Part shown: piece by piece, positions 1 to 7,300 of the stretch | Numbering within the stretch: the stretch's first letter is position 1 | Layout of the letters: every line of letters begins with the position of its first letter | Origin: Pelagibius sp050290145 | GTDB lineage: Bacteria; Pseudomonadota; Alphaproteobacteria; Kiloniellales; Kiloniellaceae | DNA length: 22,518 nt | Assembly (NCBI GenBank): GCA_050290145.1 | Contig: JBNKHC010000115.1 | Coordinates: 1 to 22,518, forward strand | Direction of reading: 5' to 3' | Program-made: the position numbers and the translations under genes | Notes under the pieces: generated by a model | What the model was told of the DNA's origin: nothing | What the model saw: only the letters and a program-made list of their open reading frames with translations | Database searches by the model: none

Positions 1-699
1 CTGTGCCTGCAGGAGATCAAGGTGCAGACCGAGGACTTCCCGCTGGAGAAGGTGCAGGAGATCGGCTTCCCCCATGCCGTGGTCCACGGCCAGAAGGGCT
101 ACAACGGCGTGGCCATCCTGTCGCGCCGGCGCATCAGCGCCCCGCGCAAGGAGATCTGGTGCGACCGCGACGACTGCCGCCACGCCGCGGTGACCGTCGG
201 CGGCATCGAGCTGCACAACTTCTATGTTCCGGCCGGCGGGGACGTTCCGGATCCGGAACAGAATGACAAGTTCGCCCACAAGCTCCAGTTCCTCAGCGAG
301 ATGGCAGACTGGGCGCAGAAGGACAACCTGGCCGCACGCAAGGCGGTGCTCGTCGGCGATCTGAACGTCGCGCCGCTGGAGCACGACGTCTGGAATCACA
401 AGCGCTTGCGCCGCAATGTCGGGCATACGCCGGTGGAGGCCGAACGCATGGCGCGGCTCTGGGCGGCCGGAGAGCTGATCGACGTCGCCCGCCATTTCGT
501 TCCGGAGCCGGAACCACTCTACACCTGGTGGGGCTACCGCTTCGCCCAGTCCGTGGCCAAAAACTACGGCTGGCGCCTGGACCACGTGCTGGTAACCCCG
601 CCCTTGAAAAAGCGTCTGAAATCGCTGGAAATCGTACGGGAGACGCGGACCTGGGAGAAGCCCTCGGACCACGTGCCGGTCGTTTTGGACCTGAAATGA
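1..699 (+). CDS. xthA: Exodeoxyribonuclease III (5' end outside window)
   Basis: DNA-repair nuclease of the Mg-dependent exonuclease/endonuclease/phosphatase fold; the family cleaves at abasic sites and removes 3' blocking groups. The reading frame is open from base 1, so the start codon lies outside the window; 232 codons plus a TGA stop are visible. Family signatures seen: CLQEIK at visible residues 2-7 with the metal-binding Glu at 5, GDLN at 119-122 (Asp120/Asn122), YTWWGYR, WRLDH, and the terminal SDHVP with catalytic Asp223-His224. A GTG at base 22 is internal, because the conserved Glu motif lies upstream of it. It converges on the methyltransferase gene, with 27 bp between them. Which ExoIII paralogue this is cannot be decided from one copy. 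Confidence 0.93.
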   Translation: MCLQEIKVQTEDFPLEKVQEIGFPHAVVHGQKGYNGVAILSRRRISAPRKEIWCDRDDCRHAAVTVGGIELHNFYVPAGGDVPDPEQNDKFAHKLQFLSEMADWAQKDNLAARKAVLVGDLNVAPLEHDVWNHKRLRRNVGHTPVEAERMARLWAAGELIDVARHFVPEPEPLYTWWGYRFAQSVAKNYGWRLDHVLVTPPLKKRLKSLEIVRETRTWEKPSDHVPVVLDLK

Positions 700-726
700 T
701 CTGCCGGCCGACAGCCGTACGTACGA

Positions 727-1227
727 CTAGGCGGGGCTGTTGGGCCAGAGGTACATGAAGTAGCGTCCGGCCTGTACGCCCGGCGGCAGCGGCAGGCTCT
801 CGGCCTGGGGCAGGGTTAGTTCCTGATCCGAAACGATCACCCCCGCGGGCGCCATTACGGGCGGCAGGCGATCGGAGATCATCGCCGCCGTCTCGGCATC
901 GCGCGCCGCATCGCCGCTGCCCAGGTCGGCGTGCGCCAGGGCCACAGCCCCGGCAAAGCGCTGCTGCGCCGCGGCCAGGGTCTCCGCGATATCGCCTTCC
1001 AGCAGGTGCGCCGCGTCGGGTATGCAGTCCGGGTGGGCCGAGACCTGGCGCTCGAAGACGAAAATCTCCCGCTGCGGGCAGGCCTCGCGCAGATGGTCGT
1101 AAGTCCGGCCGTTGCCCAGGCCGAGCTCGAAAATCGCGCCGGGCACCTTGGCGATCATGGCCACGGCGACGTCGAGGCAGTCCCGCTGCGCCTGGAGACG
1201 GCGGAGAAAGCTGTCCAGGCGGCTCAC
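727..1227 (-). CDS. Small class I SAM-dependent methyltransferase-like protein
   Basis: 166 aa, GTG start. A Rossmann-type motif I, FELGLGNGRTYDHLRE, lies at residues 33-48 (glycine loop GLGNG 36-40). It is followed by an acidic strand end, FVFER, near 56-60, and a later ADLGSGD segment near 100-106, as in small S-adenosylmethionine-dependent methyltransferases. The whole protein is little more than the SAM-binding core, with no separate substrate domain, so the methyl acceptor cannot be guessed. Its GTG overlaps the TGA of the upstream cyclic-nucleotide-binding gene by 4 nt (GTGA), which argues for translational coupling as the last gene of the ABC/cNMP unit. The fold call is fairly secure; the reaction is unknown. 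Confidence 0.75.
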   Translation of the reverse strand: MSRLDSFLRRLQAQRDCLDVAVAMIAKVPGAIFELGLGNGRTYDHLREACPQREIFVFERQVSAHPDCIPDAAHLLEGDIAETLAAAQQRFAGAVALAHADLGSGDAARDAETAAMISDRLPPVMAPAGVIVSDQELTLPQAESLPLPPGVQAGRYFMYLWPNSPA

Positions 1228-1673
1228 CGGGCCGCCTGCACTTCGCGCAATTGAGCGGTGGTCTGCTCCAGGCGGTGCGCCAGCACGCGCATCACCTCAA
1301 CCCCCATTTCGGGAAAATCCATGAGCATGCGGAAGAAGAGGTCCGCGGTGATCCGCAAGGTCACCAGCTCGGTCGCCGCCTGCACCGTCGCGGTGCGCGG
1401 GATATCGCAGAGAATGGCGATCTCGCCGACGATCTCGTTTTCCGAGAGGGAGGCGACACGCAGCGGGCCGTTGGCCGCGTTGATCAGCACGTCGGCCGTG
1501 CCGTTCAGGACGATGAAGGCGGCATCGCCCCTTTCGCCCTGCTTGAACAGTGTCTGCCCCGGCTTGTAGGTCACGCGCTCGCTGGCGAAGGCCATCAGCT
1601 TCAGTTTCGCCGGGTCGATCTTCGCGAAGATCGGTATGCGCCGCAGGATTTCCACTTCTTGGTCGATGCTCAT
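1224..1673 (-). CDS. Stand-alone cyclic nucleotide-binding domain protein
   Basis: 149 aa, almost entirely one cNMP-binding (CAP/PKA regulatory type) beta-roll. Diagnostic residues are intact: the strand/turn KPGQTLFKQGERGD at 37-50 and a phosphate-binding cassette with VGEIAIL at 82-88 and PRTATV at 92-97, giving Glu84 and Arg93, the residues that usually contact the ribose and cyclic phosphate. No helix-turn-helix follows the C-terminal helix, so this is not a Crp/Fnr transcription factor; it more likely acts as a sensor subunit for a partner protein. The ATG at 1673 is chosen because AGGGAG lies just upstream; a longer reading frame up to 1754 has no similar ribosome site and no family-like residues. 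It lies 111 bp downstream of the ABC gene and overlaps the methyltransferase start. Whether it binds cAMP or cGMP is not visible. Confidence 0.86.
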   Translation of the reverse strand: MSIDQEVEILRRIPIFAKIDPAKLKLMAFASERVTYKPGQTLFKQGERGDAAFIVLNGTADVLINAANGPLRVASLSENEIVGEIAILCDIPRTATVQAATELVTLRITADLFFRMLMDFPEMGVEVMRVLAHRLEQTTAQLREVQAAR

Positions 1674-1784
1674 TCCCTGCTCCCTCGTGCCTTCCCTGTC
1701 CGGGACCCTTTTTCTTGAACCCTGGGGCCCTGCTCTTGCGGCCACCGCAGGCAAGGGGCGGCCTTGTTGTTGCTGTGCTCTCGC

Positions 1785-4493
1785 CTATTCCGCCGCGACC
1801 AGATCCTTGAAGGCCGACTCACGCTCGGTCAGCTCGCCGTAGCTGCCCTGCTCGACCAGGCGACCCTCGCGCATGACGAGGATGGTGTCAAAAAACGACG
1901 CCAGCTCGGGGCGCTGCAGCACCCAGATGACGCCCTGCCCCTCGCGCAGGTCGAGAATGCGCTCGACCAGACGCTGCTGCCCGGCGCTGTCCATGGCCGC
2001 CGTCGCCTCGTTGATGATCAGCAGGTCGGGGCGCTTCAGCAGCGCCCGGCCCAGGGCCAGCTTCTGGCGCTGGATGGTGCTGAGGCGGCCACCGCCGATG
2101 CCGACGTTGTAGTCCAGGCCGACCTCGATCACCGTTTCGCGCAGGCCGAGGTCGTCCAGCACTTCGGACAGGGTGTCGCCGATGATCTGCTCGGCGCCGG
2201 CCTGTCCGAAGGCCAGACGACCGAAGAGAATGTTGTCCTGCAGCGAGGCGGCCGCGTTGTAGGCGTCGCCGCGATAGAACTCCACCGCATCGGGCAGGTC
2301 CTGCTCCAGGCGCTCGGCCAGGCGGTGGCGCGCGGCGACCAGGCGCTCGGCCATCTCGTCATCCACCAGCCCCAGGCGGTGGCGTGCCTCGACATAGTTG
2401 AACGGCAGGCCGAGCAGCAGCTCGCGCGCGGCCCCGTCGAGGGCGTTGACGCCGGCGCTTTCCACCCGCGTGATGATGGTGCGGAACTCCGGCAGGTCGT
2501 CATCGCTGATGAAGCTGAACTGCTCGAAGAAGGGGTGACCCGGCGGCAGGTCGGCGAAGATTTCGACCATGGTCTTGGCGATGGTGACGCCCATGCCGAC
2601 GAAGTCCTCGGTCAGCTCGGCCTCGCGCAGCACGGCGGCGACGGTGGCGTTCTGGGCCAGCGCCTTGGAGGCGAACTCCGGCACCCGCGGCGTGCCGAAC
2701 AGCAGGTTCTCGGCGACACTGGCGTTGCCGTTGTAGCTGTCGGCCTCGAAGCGCACGACCAGGTCGTCGTTGCCGCCGGACTTCAGGCGTTCGATCAGCG
2801 CGGCGCGCGCCTGCAGGATGCCCTCGGCCACCTCGGGGCTGCGCTCCGGGTCGATGGTGCCGGTCAGCCCGAAGCGGTAGGCATCGCCCTTCAGGTCGAC
2901 CACGGAGAGTATCTCCAGCAGGCGCAGGTTGATGTCCTGCGGCCCCTCGGCACCCGCCGCGGCGTAGTCGATCCAGTCGGCGTTGATGTCGAAGTCCGGA
3001 TTGCCGGCGCGCCTGGCCTCCATCAGGTAGTCGTGGCTGGCCGCCGTGTCGGGATCGGCCGGGCGCAGCGGCCGGTGCTTCAGGCCGTAGAGCAGGTTGT
3101 CGCGCAGCGAGCCCGCGAAGTGATAGGCACTGGGCCCGACATAGGCCATGCGCCGGCCGGTGACCGCCGCGGGCAGGCGCTCGACGTCTCGGCCGTCGAT
3201 GCGCAGGCTGCCGGAGCTGGGCCAGACCAGGCCGGAGAGCATGTAGCTGAGCTGTTCGGTACCGCTGCCGCTGGGGCCGACGATGGCGACGTGCTGGGCG
3301 ACGTCGATGGTGAAGTTCACCGCGCGCACCAGTGGCTGGTCGGCCTCGTCCAGCAGCGTCAGCGCCGAGGCGCTGATCTGCCCCGTGAGCGGCTGGCCGG
3401 AGTCGTTATCCGGTGACTGCAGCGCCGCGTCGATGAGCTGCGGCGGCTGGAACTGGCCGATCACCTGCTCGTACTTGATCTGCACATCGAGGCGCTGCTG
3501 GTCCCAGTCGATGAGTTCCTTGATCGGCGAGGGCAGATCCTTGTAGGCGGCGATGACGGCGACCAGGGCGCCGATGTCGAGGTGGCCGGAGATGGCCAGC
3601 AGGCCGCCGCCGGCGTAGAAAACGAAGGGGGTGAGCTGGGCTAGCAGGTTGTTGAGGAATTTGACGAAGAACTTCCGCTGATAGATCTCGTAGCGGATCT
3701 TGAAGATATGCCCCAGGCGCGAGGCCAGGTCGGCACGCTCGTAGTTGGTGGCGTCGTTGGCCTGCACCTCGATGCCGCCGTCGATGAACTCGCCAATGCG
3801 CCCGGCGAGCTGGCGCGCCGTGAGCTGGCGCTCGCGGCCAAGCAGCAGGATGCGCCGGCGCAGCCGCGGGATGAGGAAGGACTGGAACACCACCACGCCC
3901 GCGGCCACCAGGCCCAGCCAGAACGACTGCACCATGATGAACAGCATGGCGGTGGCCGCCTGGCCTCCAAGGAACAGCGGCGTCGCGAAGGCATCGCCGA
4001 TGAAGCCGCCCAGCGGCTCCACCTCGTCCTTGATCATGGTCGCCATTTCCGAGGGCTTCACGCGCTTCAGGTGCAGCAGCGGAAAACGCAGGATGCGGTC
4101 GCCGAGCTCGAAGCGCAGGCGGCGCAGCAGGCGCTCGCCCATGCGGCCCTTGCGGGTGTTGATCACCAGCTTGAACATGCCGTTGACCATGACCAGCGTC
4201 AGGAAGGAGAAGCTGAGCGCCAGCAGCATGTCCCGCTGCACCAGGTCGATGCCGTCGAAAAGCGTGACCGGGGTGCCGAAGATCGCTTCGCCGTAGGGCA
4301 GGTCGAACCGGAAGATGGTCTGGGTCGAGCCGGGGGATTCAAAGCCCTGGCCCTGAATGCCCTCATTGACGATCTGTTTAGGCAGATTGAGGGAGAGGTA
4401 GTAGAAGGGCAGCGAAACCAGCACGAGCACCAGAATCACCAGCTGCTCGGTCCGGCTGTGGCGCCACACATACTTGAAAATGTTCGGTTCCAT
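1785..4493 (-). CDS. ABC exporter-like protein with degenerate, expanded ATPase domain
   Basis: 902 aa. The N-terminal half (about residues 15-320) looks like a type I ABC exporter membrane domain with about six hydrophobic segments (near 17-37, 89-111, 171-206 as two, 280-318 as two). The C-terminal ATPase domain starts near 372, but every key motif is altered. Walker A reads GPSGSGTEQ (406-414), with Thr412 where Lys is normal. The Q-loop glutamine is absent (YVGPSAYHF, 451-459). The signature is LSTIQ (804-808). Walker B ends IINE (826-829), Asn for Asp. The H-loop position is Gln860. About 330 residues separate the Q-loop from the signature, versus roughly 60-80 normally, and the insertion is internally repeated. 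The ATG at 4493 has AAAGAGGG upstream. It is the first gene of the minus-strand unit and divergent from the glycosyltransferase genes. The substrate is unknown; a glycan or lipid-linked product is inferred only from the neighbours. It may hydrolyse ATP poorly or need a partner ATPase. Confidence 0.8.
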   Translation of the reverse strand: MEPNIFKYVWRHSRTEQLVILVLVLVSLPFYYLSLNLPKQIVNEGIQGQGFESPGSTQTIFRFDLPYGEAIFGTPVTLFDGIDLVQRDMLLALSFSFLTLVMVNGMFKLVINTRKGRMGERLLRRLRFELGDRILRFPLLHLKRVKPSEMATMIKDEVEPLGGFIGDAFATPLFLGGQAATAMLFIMVQSFWLGLVAAGVVVFQSFLIPRLRRRILLLGRERQLTARQLAGRIGEFIDGGIEVQANDATNYERADLASRLGHIFKIRYEIYQRKFFVKFLNNLLAQLTPFVFYAGGGLLAISGHLDIGALVAVIAAYKDLPSPIKELIDWDQQRLDVQIKYEQVIGQFQPPQLIDAALQSPDNDSGQPLTGQISASALTLLDEADQPLVRAVNFTIDVAQHVAIVGPSGSGTEQLSYMLSGLVWPSSGSLRIDGRDVERLPAAVTGRRMAYVGPSAYHFAGSLRDNLLYGLKHRPLRPADPDTAASHDYLMEARRAGNPDFDINADWIDYAAAGAEGPQDINLRLLEILSVVDLKGDAYRFGLTGTIDPERSPEVAEGILQARAALIERLKSGGNDDLVVRFEADSYNGNASVAENLLFGTPRVPEFASKALAQNATVAAVLREAELTEDFVGMGVTIAKTMVEIFADLPPGHPFFEQFSFISDDDLPEFRTIITRVESAGVNALDGAARELLLGLPFNYVEARHRLGLVDDEMAERLVAARHRLAERLEQDLPDAVEFYRGDAYNAAASLQDNILFGRLAFGQAGAEQIIGDTLSEVLDDLGLRETVIEVGLDYNVGIGGGRLSTIQRQKLALGRALLKRPDLLIINEATAAMDSAGQQRLVERILDLREGQGVIWVLQRPELASFFDTILVMREGRLVEQGSYGELTERESAFKDLVAAE

Positions 4494-4507
4494 GGACCCT
4501 CTTTGCC

Positions 4508-4527
4508 GGGCGGCGGCGCAGCCGCCC
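4508..4527 (-). promoter_or_regulatory. GC-rich hairpin in the 5' leader of the ABC-like gene
   Basis: A perfect 7-bp inverted repeat (GGGCGGC/GCCGCCC, 6-base loop) ends 14 bases upstream of the ATG at 4493, just before the AAAGAGGG ribosome site. In mRNA it could affect ribosome access. No T-tract follows, so it does not look like a terminator. A regulatory role is inference. Confidence 0.35.
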
Positions 4528-4638
4528 TTGCGGGTGCCGCCAGACCTGCGATCTTCGCAACTTAGTGCATGATCCACCGGAAATGAAACATTCTGAATTT
4601 TGCATGGGAGGCAGAAAACCGCCGCCGCCCCCCTGAAA

Positions 4639-4658
4639 GGAGCGCTCCAGAGCGCTCT
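4639..4658. promoter_or_regulatory. Two abutting 10-bp palindromes, possible operator
   Basis: GGAGCGCTCC (4639-4648) is directly followed by AGAGCGCTCT (4649-4658). Each is a perfect palindrome, and the two share an AGCGCT core repeated exactly 10 bp apart, about one helical turn. They lie between the divergent ABC-like and glycosyltransferase genes and end at the edge of a weak -35-like element. This geometry suits a dimeric regulator binding side by side. No regulator is identified. Confidence 0.4.
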
Positions 4659-4686
4659 TCCGGCCCGCGGCCCCCTGTGCCATAGT
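4658..4686 (+). promoter_or_regulatory. Weak candidate sigma70-type promoter of the glycan gene unit
   Basis: TTCCGG (4658-4663) and CATAGT (4681-4686) are separated by 17 bp. A start site near 4693 would leave a leader of about 28 nt before the ATG at 4721, with AGAGGGAGA (4705-4713) as the ribosome site. The -35 match is poor and the -10 match is 4 of 6, so this is only a candidate. Confidence 0.25.
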
Positions 4687-4720
4687 CGCCCCGGCAGACC
4701 GCGAAGAGGGAGAATGCGGC

Positions 4721-5950
4721 ATGCAGAACGGCCGAAAGGGCAAGCGCGTCCTTATTTACAGCCACGACAGCTTCGGTCTGGGCCACCTGCGGCGCTGCCG
4801 CGAGATCGCCCATATCCTGACGGAGGCCCAGCGCTCGCTTTCCGTGCTGATCCTCTCGGGCTCGCCGATCATCGGGTCCTTCGACTTCCGCTCGCGCGTC
4901 GACTTCGTGCGCGTGCCGGGGGTAATCAAGCTGCGCAACGGCGACTATACCTCCCTGGCGCTGCACATCGACGTCGAGCACACCATGGCCCTGCGCGCCT
5001 CGATCATCGAGCACACCGCCGAGGTCTTCGATCCCGACCTCTTCATCGTCGACAAGGAGCCGCTGGGCCTGCGCGGCGAAGTGGAGGGCACCCTGGCGAT
5101 GCTGCGCGAGCGCGGCACCCCCTGCGTGCTGGGCCTGCGCGACGTCATGGACGAGCCCGGCCTGCTGGCACCGGAGTGGGAGCGCAAACAGGTGGTGCCG
5201 GCCCTGCAGCGCTATTTCGACGACATCTGGGTCTACGGCCTGCCACAGATCTGCGATCCCCTGGAGGGCATCGATCTGCCGGATTCGGTGCGCAAGAAGA
5301 TGACCTATACCGGCTACCTGAAGCGCAGCCTGCCGAAGATCTGCCCTCATGTGACGCTGGAGAAGATCGACGATCCCTTCCTGCTGGTCACCGTCGGCGG
5401 CGGCGGCGACGGCGAGGCCATTATCGACTGGGTGCTGCGCGCCTACGAGAGCGATTCCAAGCTGCCCCACCCGGCGCTGCTGGTGCTCGGCCCCTTCATG
5501 AACAGCGAAGCGCAGGGCGACTTCCAGGCGCGCGCTGCGCGGCTGGACAACGTCGAGACCCTGACCTTCGAAACCCATCTGGAAAGCCTGATGGACCGCG
5601 CCGTCGGCGTGGTCTGCATGGGCGGCTACAACACCTTCTGCGAGGTCCTGTCTTTCGACAAGCGCGCCCTGGTGATCCCGCGCACCGTGCCACGCATGGA
5701 ACAGTACATCCGCGCCTCGCGCGCCCAGGACCTGGGACTGGTGCGCATGCTGCGCGACGACGGCAAGCGCGACGCCCGTCTCATGGCCACGGCCCTGCGC
5801 AACCTGCCGCAGCAGCGCCTGCCGTCGGAAGTGGTGGTGCCGGGGCTGCTGGACGGCCCGAAGAACGTGCTGCGCCTGGCCGAGTACTGGCTGGAGCATG
5901 GCGCCAGCCAGTTGAGCGTCGCCGAGAGCGCGAACAAGGGACGGCTGTGA
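4721..5950 (+). CDS. GT-B-fold glycosyltransferase, MurG/GT28-like (paralogue 1)
   Basis: 409 aa. N-terminal acceptor-side Rossmann half with a glycine loop GLGHLRR (19-25) after the first strand; C-terminal nucleotide-sugar half with the conserved GGYNT loop (301-305), followed by a PRTVPRMEQYIRA segment. This pattern resembles the 'predicted glycosyl transferase' group related to MurG and diacylglycerol glucosyltransferases. No signal peptide or membrane helix is evident, so it probably works at the cytoplasmic membrane face. It opens the seven-gene unit, with AGAGGGAGA 7 bases before the ATG, and its TGA overlaps the next gene's GTG by 4 nt. It shares GxGHxRR, LRD, YTGY and GGYNT with the gene at 9027, so the two are probably paralogues. 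Donor and acceptor sugars cannot be inferred. Confidence 0.78.
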   Translation: MQNGRKGKRVLIYSHDSFGLGHLRRCREIAHILTEAQRSLSVLILSGSPIIGSFDFRSRVDFVRVPGVIKLRNGDYTSLALHIDVEHTMALRASIIEHTAEVFDPDLFIVDKEPLGLRGEVEGTLAMLRERGTPCVLGLRDVMDEPGLLAPEWERKQVVPALQRYFDDIWVYGLPQICDPLEGIDLPDSVRKKMTYTGYLKRSLPKICPHVTLEKIDDPFLLVTVGGGGDGEAIIDWVLRAYESDSKLPHPALLVLGPFMNSEAQGDFQARAARLDNVETLTFETHLESLMDRAVGVVCMGGYNTFCEVLSFDKRALVIPRTVPRMEQYIRASRAQDLGLVRMLRDDGKRDARLMATALRNLPQQRLPSEVVVPGLLDGPKNVLRLAEYWLEHGASQLSVAESANKGRL

Positions 5951-7263
5951 CAGCAGCCTTCTTGCCCGCCGACATGACCGAGGAACGCGACAGGCCGAAA
6001 GGCCGGGATCCGCAATGCCCGGGCGCCGTAGCGGTGGTCCTCAAGGGCTACCCGCGCCTCTCGGAGACCTTCATCGCCCAGGAGATCCTGGCCCTGGAGC
6101 GCCGCGGCTTCACGCTGCGCCTCGTTTCCTTGCGCCACCCCACCGACAGCAAGCGCCACCCGGTGCACGACGAGGTCAACGCCCCGGTCAGCTACCTGCC
6201 GGAATACCTCTATCAGGAGCCGCTGCGCGTGCTGCGCGGCTGGTGGCGGGCGCGGCGCCTGCCCGGCTACGCGGCGGCGCGGCGCGCCTTCCTGCGCGAC
6301 CTGCGGCGCGACCTGACGCCGAACCGCGTGCGCCGCTTCGGTCAGGCCTGCGTACTGGCCGCCGAGCTGCCGGCGGAGGTCACCTGGCTCTACGCCCATT
6401 TCCTGCACACCCCCGCCTCGGTGGCGCGCTACACCGCCCTGATGACCGGCCTGCCCTGGAGCGTCTCCGCCCACGCCAAGGACATCTGGACCATTCCCGA
6501 GTGGGAAAAACGCGAGAAGCTGGCCGAGGCCCAGTGGCTGGTGACCTGCACCCGCTTCGGGGCCGAGCACCTGCGCGCCCTGGCGCCCGCTCCCGCGCGC
6601 GTACGCCTGCTCTACCACGGCCTCGACCTTACCCGCTTCGCCGCCGCGCCGCGTGCGGCGGCCACGAGGGACGGCAGCGACCCGGCCGATCCCGTGCGCC
6701 TGCTCTCGGTGGGCCGGGCGGTGGAGAAGAAGGGCTACGACGTGCTGCTGCAGGCCCTGGCCGCGCTGCCCGAGGGCCTGCATTGGCGCCTGACCCATAT
6801 CGGCGGCGGCCCGCTGCGCGCGGCGCTGGAGCGCCAGGCCGCGGCCCTGGGCCTTGCCGGACGCATCACCTGGATGGGCAGCCAGGCCCAGGTGGAAATC
6901 CTGGCGCAGTACCGCACGGCCGACCTCTTCATTCTGGCCAGCCGCATCGCCCGCGACGGCGACCGCGACGGCCTGCCCAACGTGCTGATGGAGGCGCAGA
7001 GTCAGGGACTGGCCTGCCTGGCCACGCAGGTGGCGGCGATCCCCGAGCTGATCGAGGACGCAACCAGCGGCGTCCTGGTGCCGCCCGACGACCCGGCGGC
7101 GCTGGCCACCGCGCTGGCCCGCCTGATCACCGCGCCGGCCGAACGGCGCCGGCTGGGGGAAGCGGGACAGCAGCGCATCCGGGCGGAGTTTGATATGAAG
7201 GGCGGCATCGACACCCTGGCAGGACTGCTGCGGCCGTCCCTCGGACGCCAGGCCGCCGAGTAG
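5947..7263 (+). CDS. GT4-family glycosyltransferase (WcaL/AmsK-like)
   Basis: 438 aa, GT-B fold, group 1 glycosyltransferase. The N-terminus has a strand leading into GYPRLSETFIAQEI, typical of exopolysaccharide/colanic-acid-type GT4 enzymes. The C-terminal donor half begins near VRLLSVGRAVEKKG and carries DGLPNVLME (341-349), an EX7E-type motif whose first acid is Asp341 and second Glu349. GTG at 5947 is preferred because AAGGGA sits just upstream and it overlaps the preceding TGA (GTGA); an ATG at 5974 lacks a ribosome site. The expected reaction is transfer of a sugar from a nucleotide sugar to a growing glycan at the inner face of the cytoplasmic membrane. The exact sugar is not visible. 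Confidence 0.85.
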   Translation: MTAAFLPADMTEERDRPKGRDPQCPGAVAVVLKGYPRLSETFIAQEILALERRGFTLRLVSLRHPTDSKRHPVHDEVNAPVSYLPEYLYQEPLRVLRGWWRARRLPGYAAARRAFLRDLRRDLTPNRVRRFGQACVLAAELPAEVTWLYAHFLHTPASVARYTALMTGLPWSVSAHAKDIWTIPEWEKREKLAEAQWLVTCTRFGAEHLRALAPAPARVRLLYHGLDLTRFAAAPRAAATRDGSDPADPVRLLSVGRAVEKKGYDVLLQALAALPEGLHWRLTHIGGGPLRAALERQAAALGLAGRITWMGSQAQVEILAQYRTADLFILASRIARDGDRDGLPNVLMEAQSQGLACLATQVAAIPELIEDATSGVLVPPDDPAALATALARLITAPAERRRLGEAGQQRIRAEFDMKGGIDTLAGLLRPSLGRQAAE

Positions 7264-7300
7264 CCCGACCCGTAGCGACGAAAGCTTGCCCCGGACCACT

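Noticed and set aside
716..725. CGTACGTACG palindrome between xthA and the methyltransferase gene
   Set aside because: Short dinucleotide-type self-complementarity in a 27-bp convergent gap; no loop or T-tract for a terminator and no promoter nearby to regulate.
1764..3416. Long plus-strand reading frame opposite the ABC-like gene
   Set aside because: It mirrors third-position GC bias of the minus-strand gene; its translation is Gln/Asp/His/Val-rich low-complexity with no family motif.
4494..4577. Longer N-terminus of the ABC-like protein starting at 4577
   Set aside because: The added 28 residues lack similarity to exporters and cover the leader hairpin and the ribosome site that precedes the ATG at 4493.
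4600..5946. Upstream in-frame extension of the first GT4 gene to base 4600
   Set aside because: This stretch encodes the MurG-like glycosyltransferase in another frame; the extension is Arg/Pro/Ala-rich, and the GTG at 5947 has a ribosome site and a 4-nt overlap.
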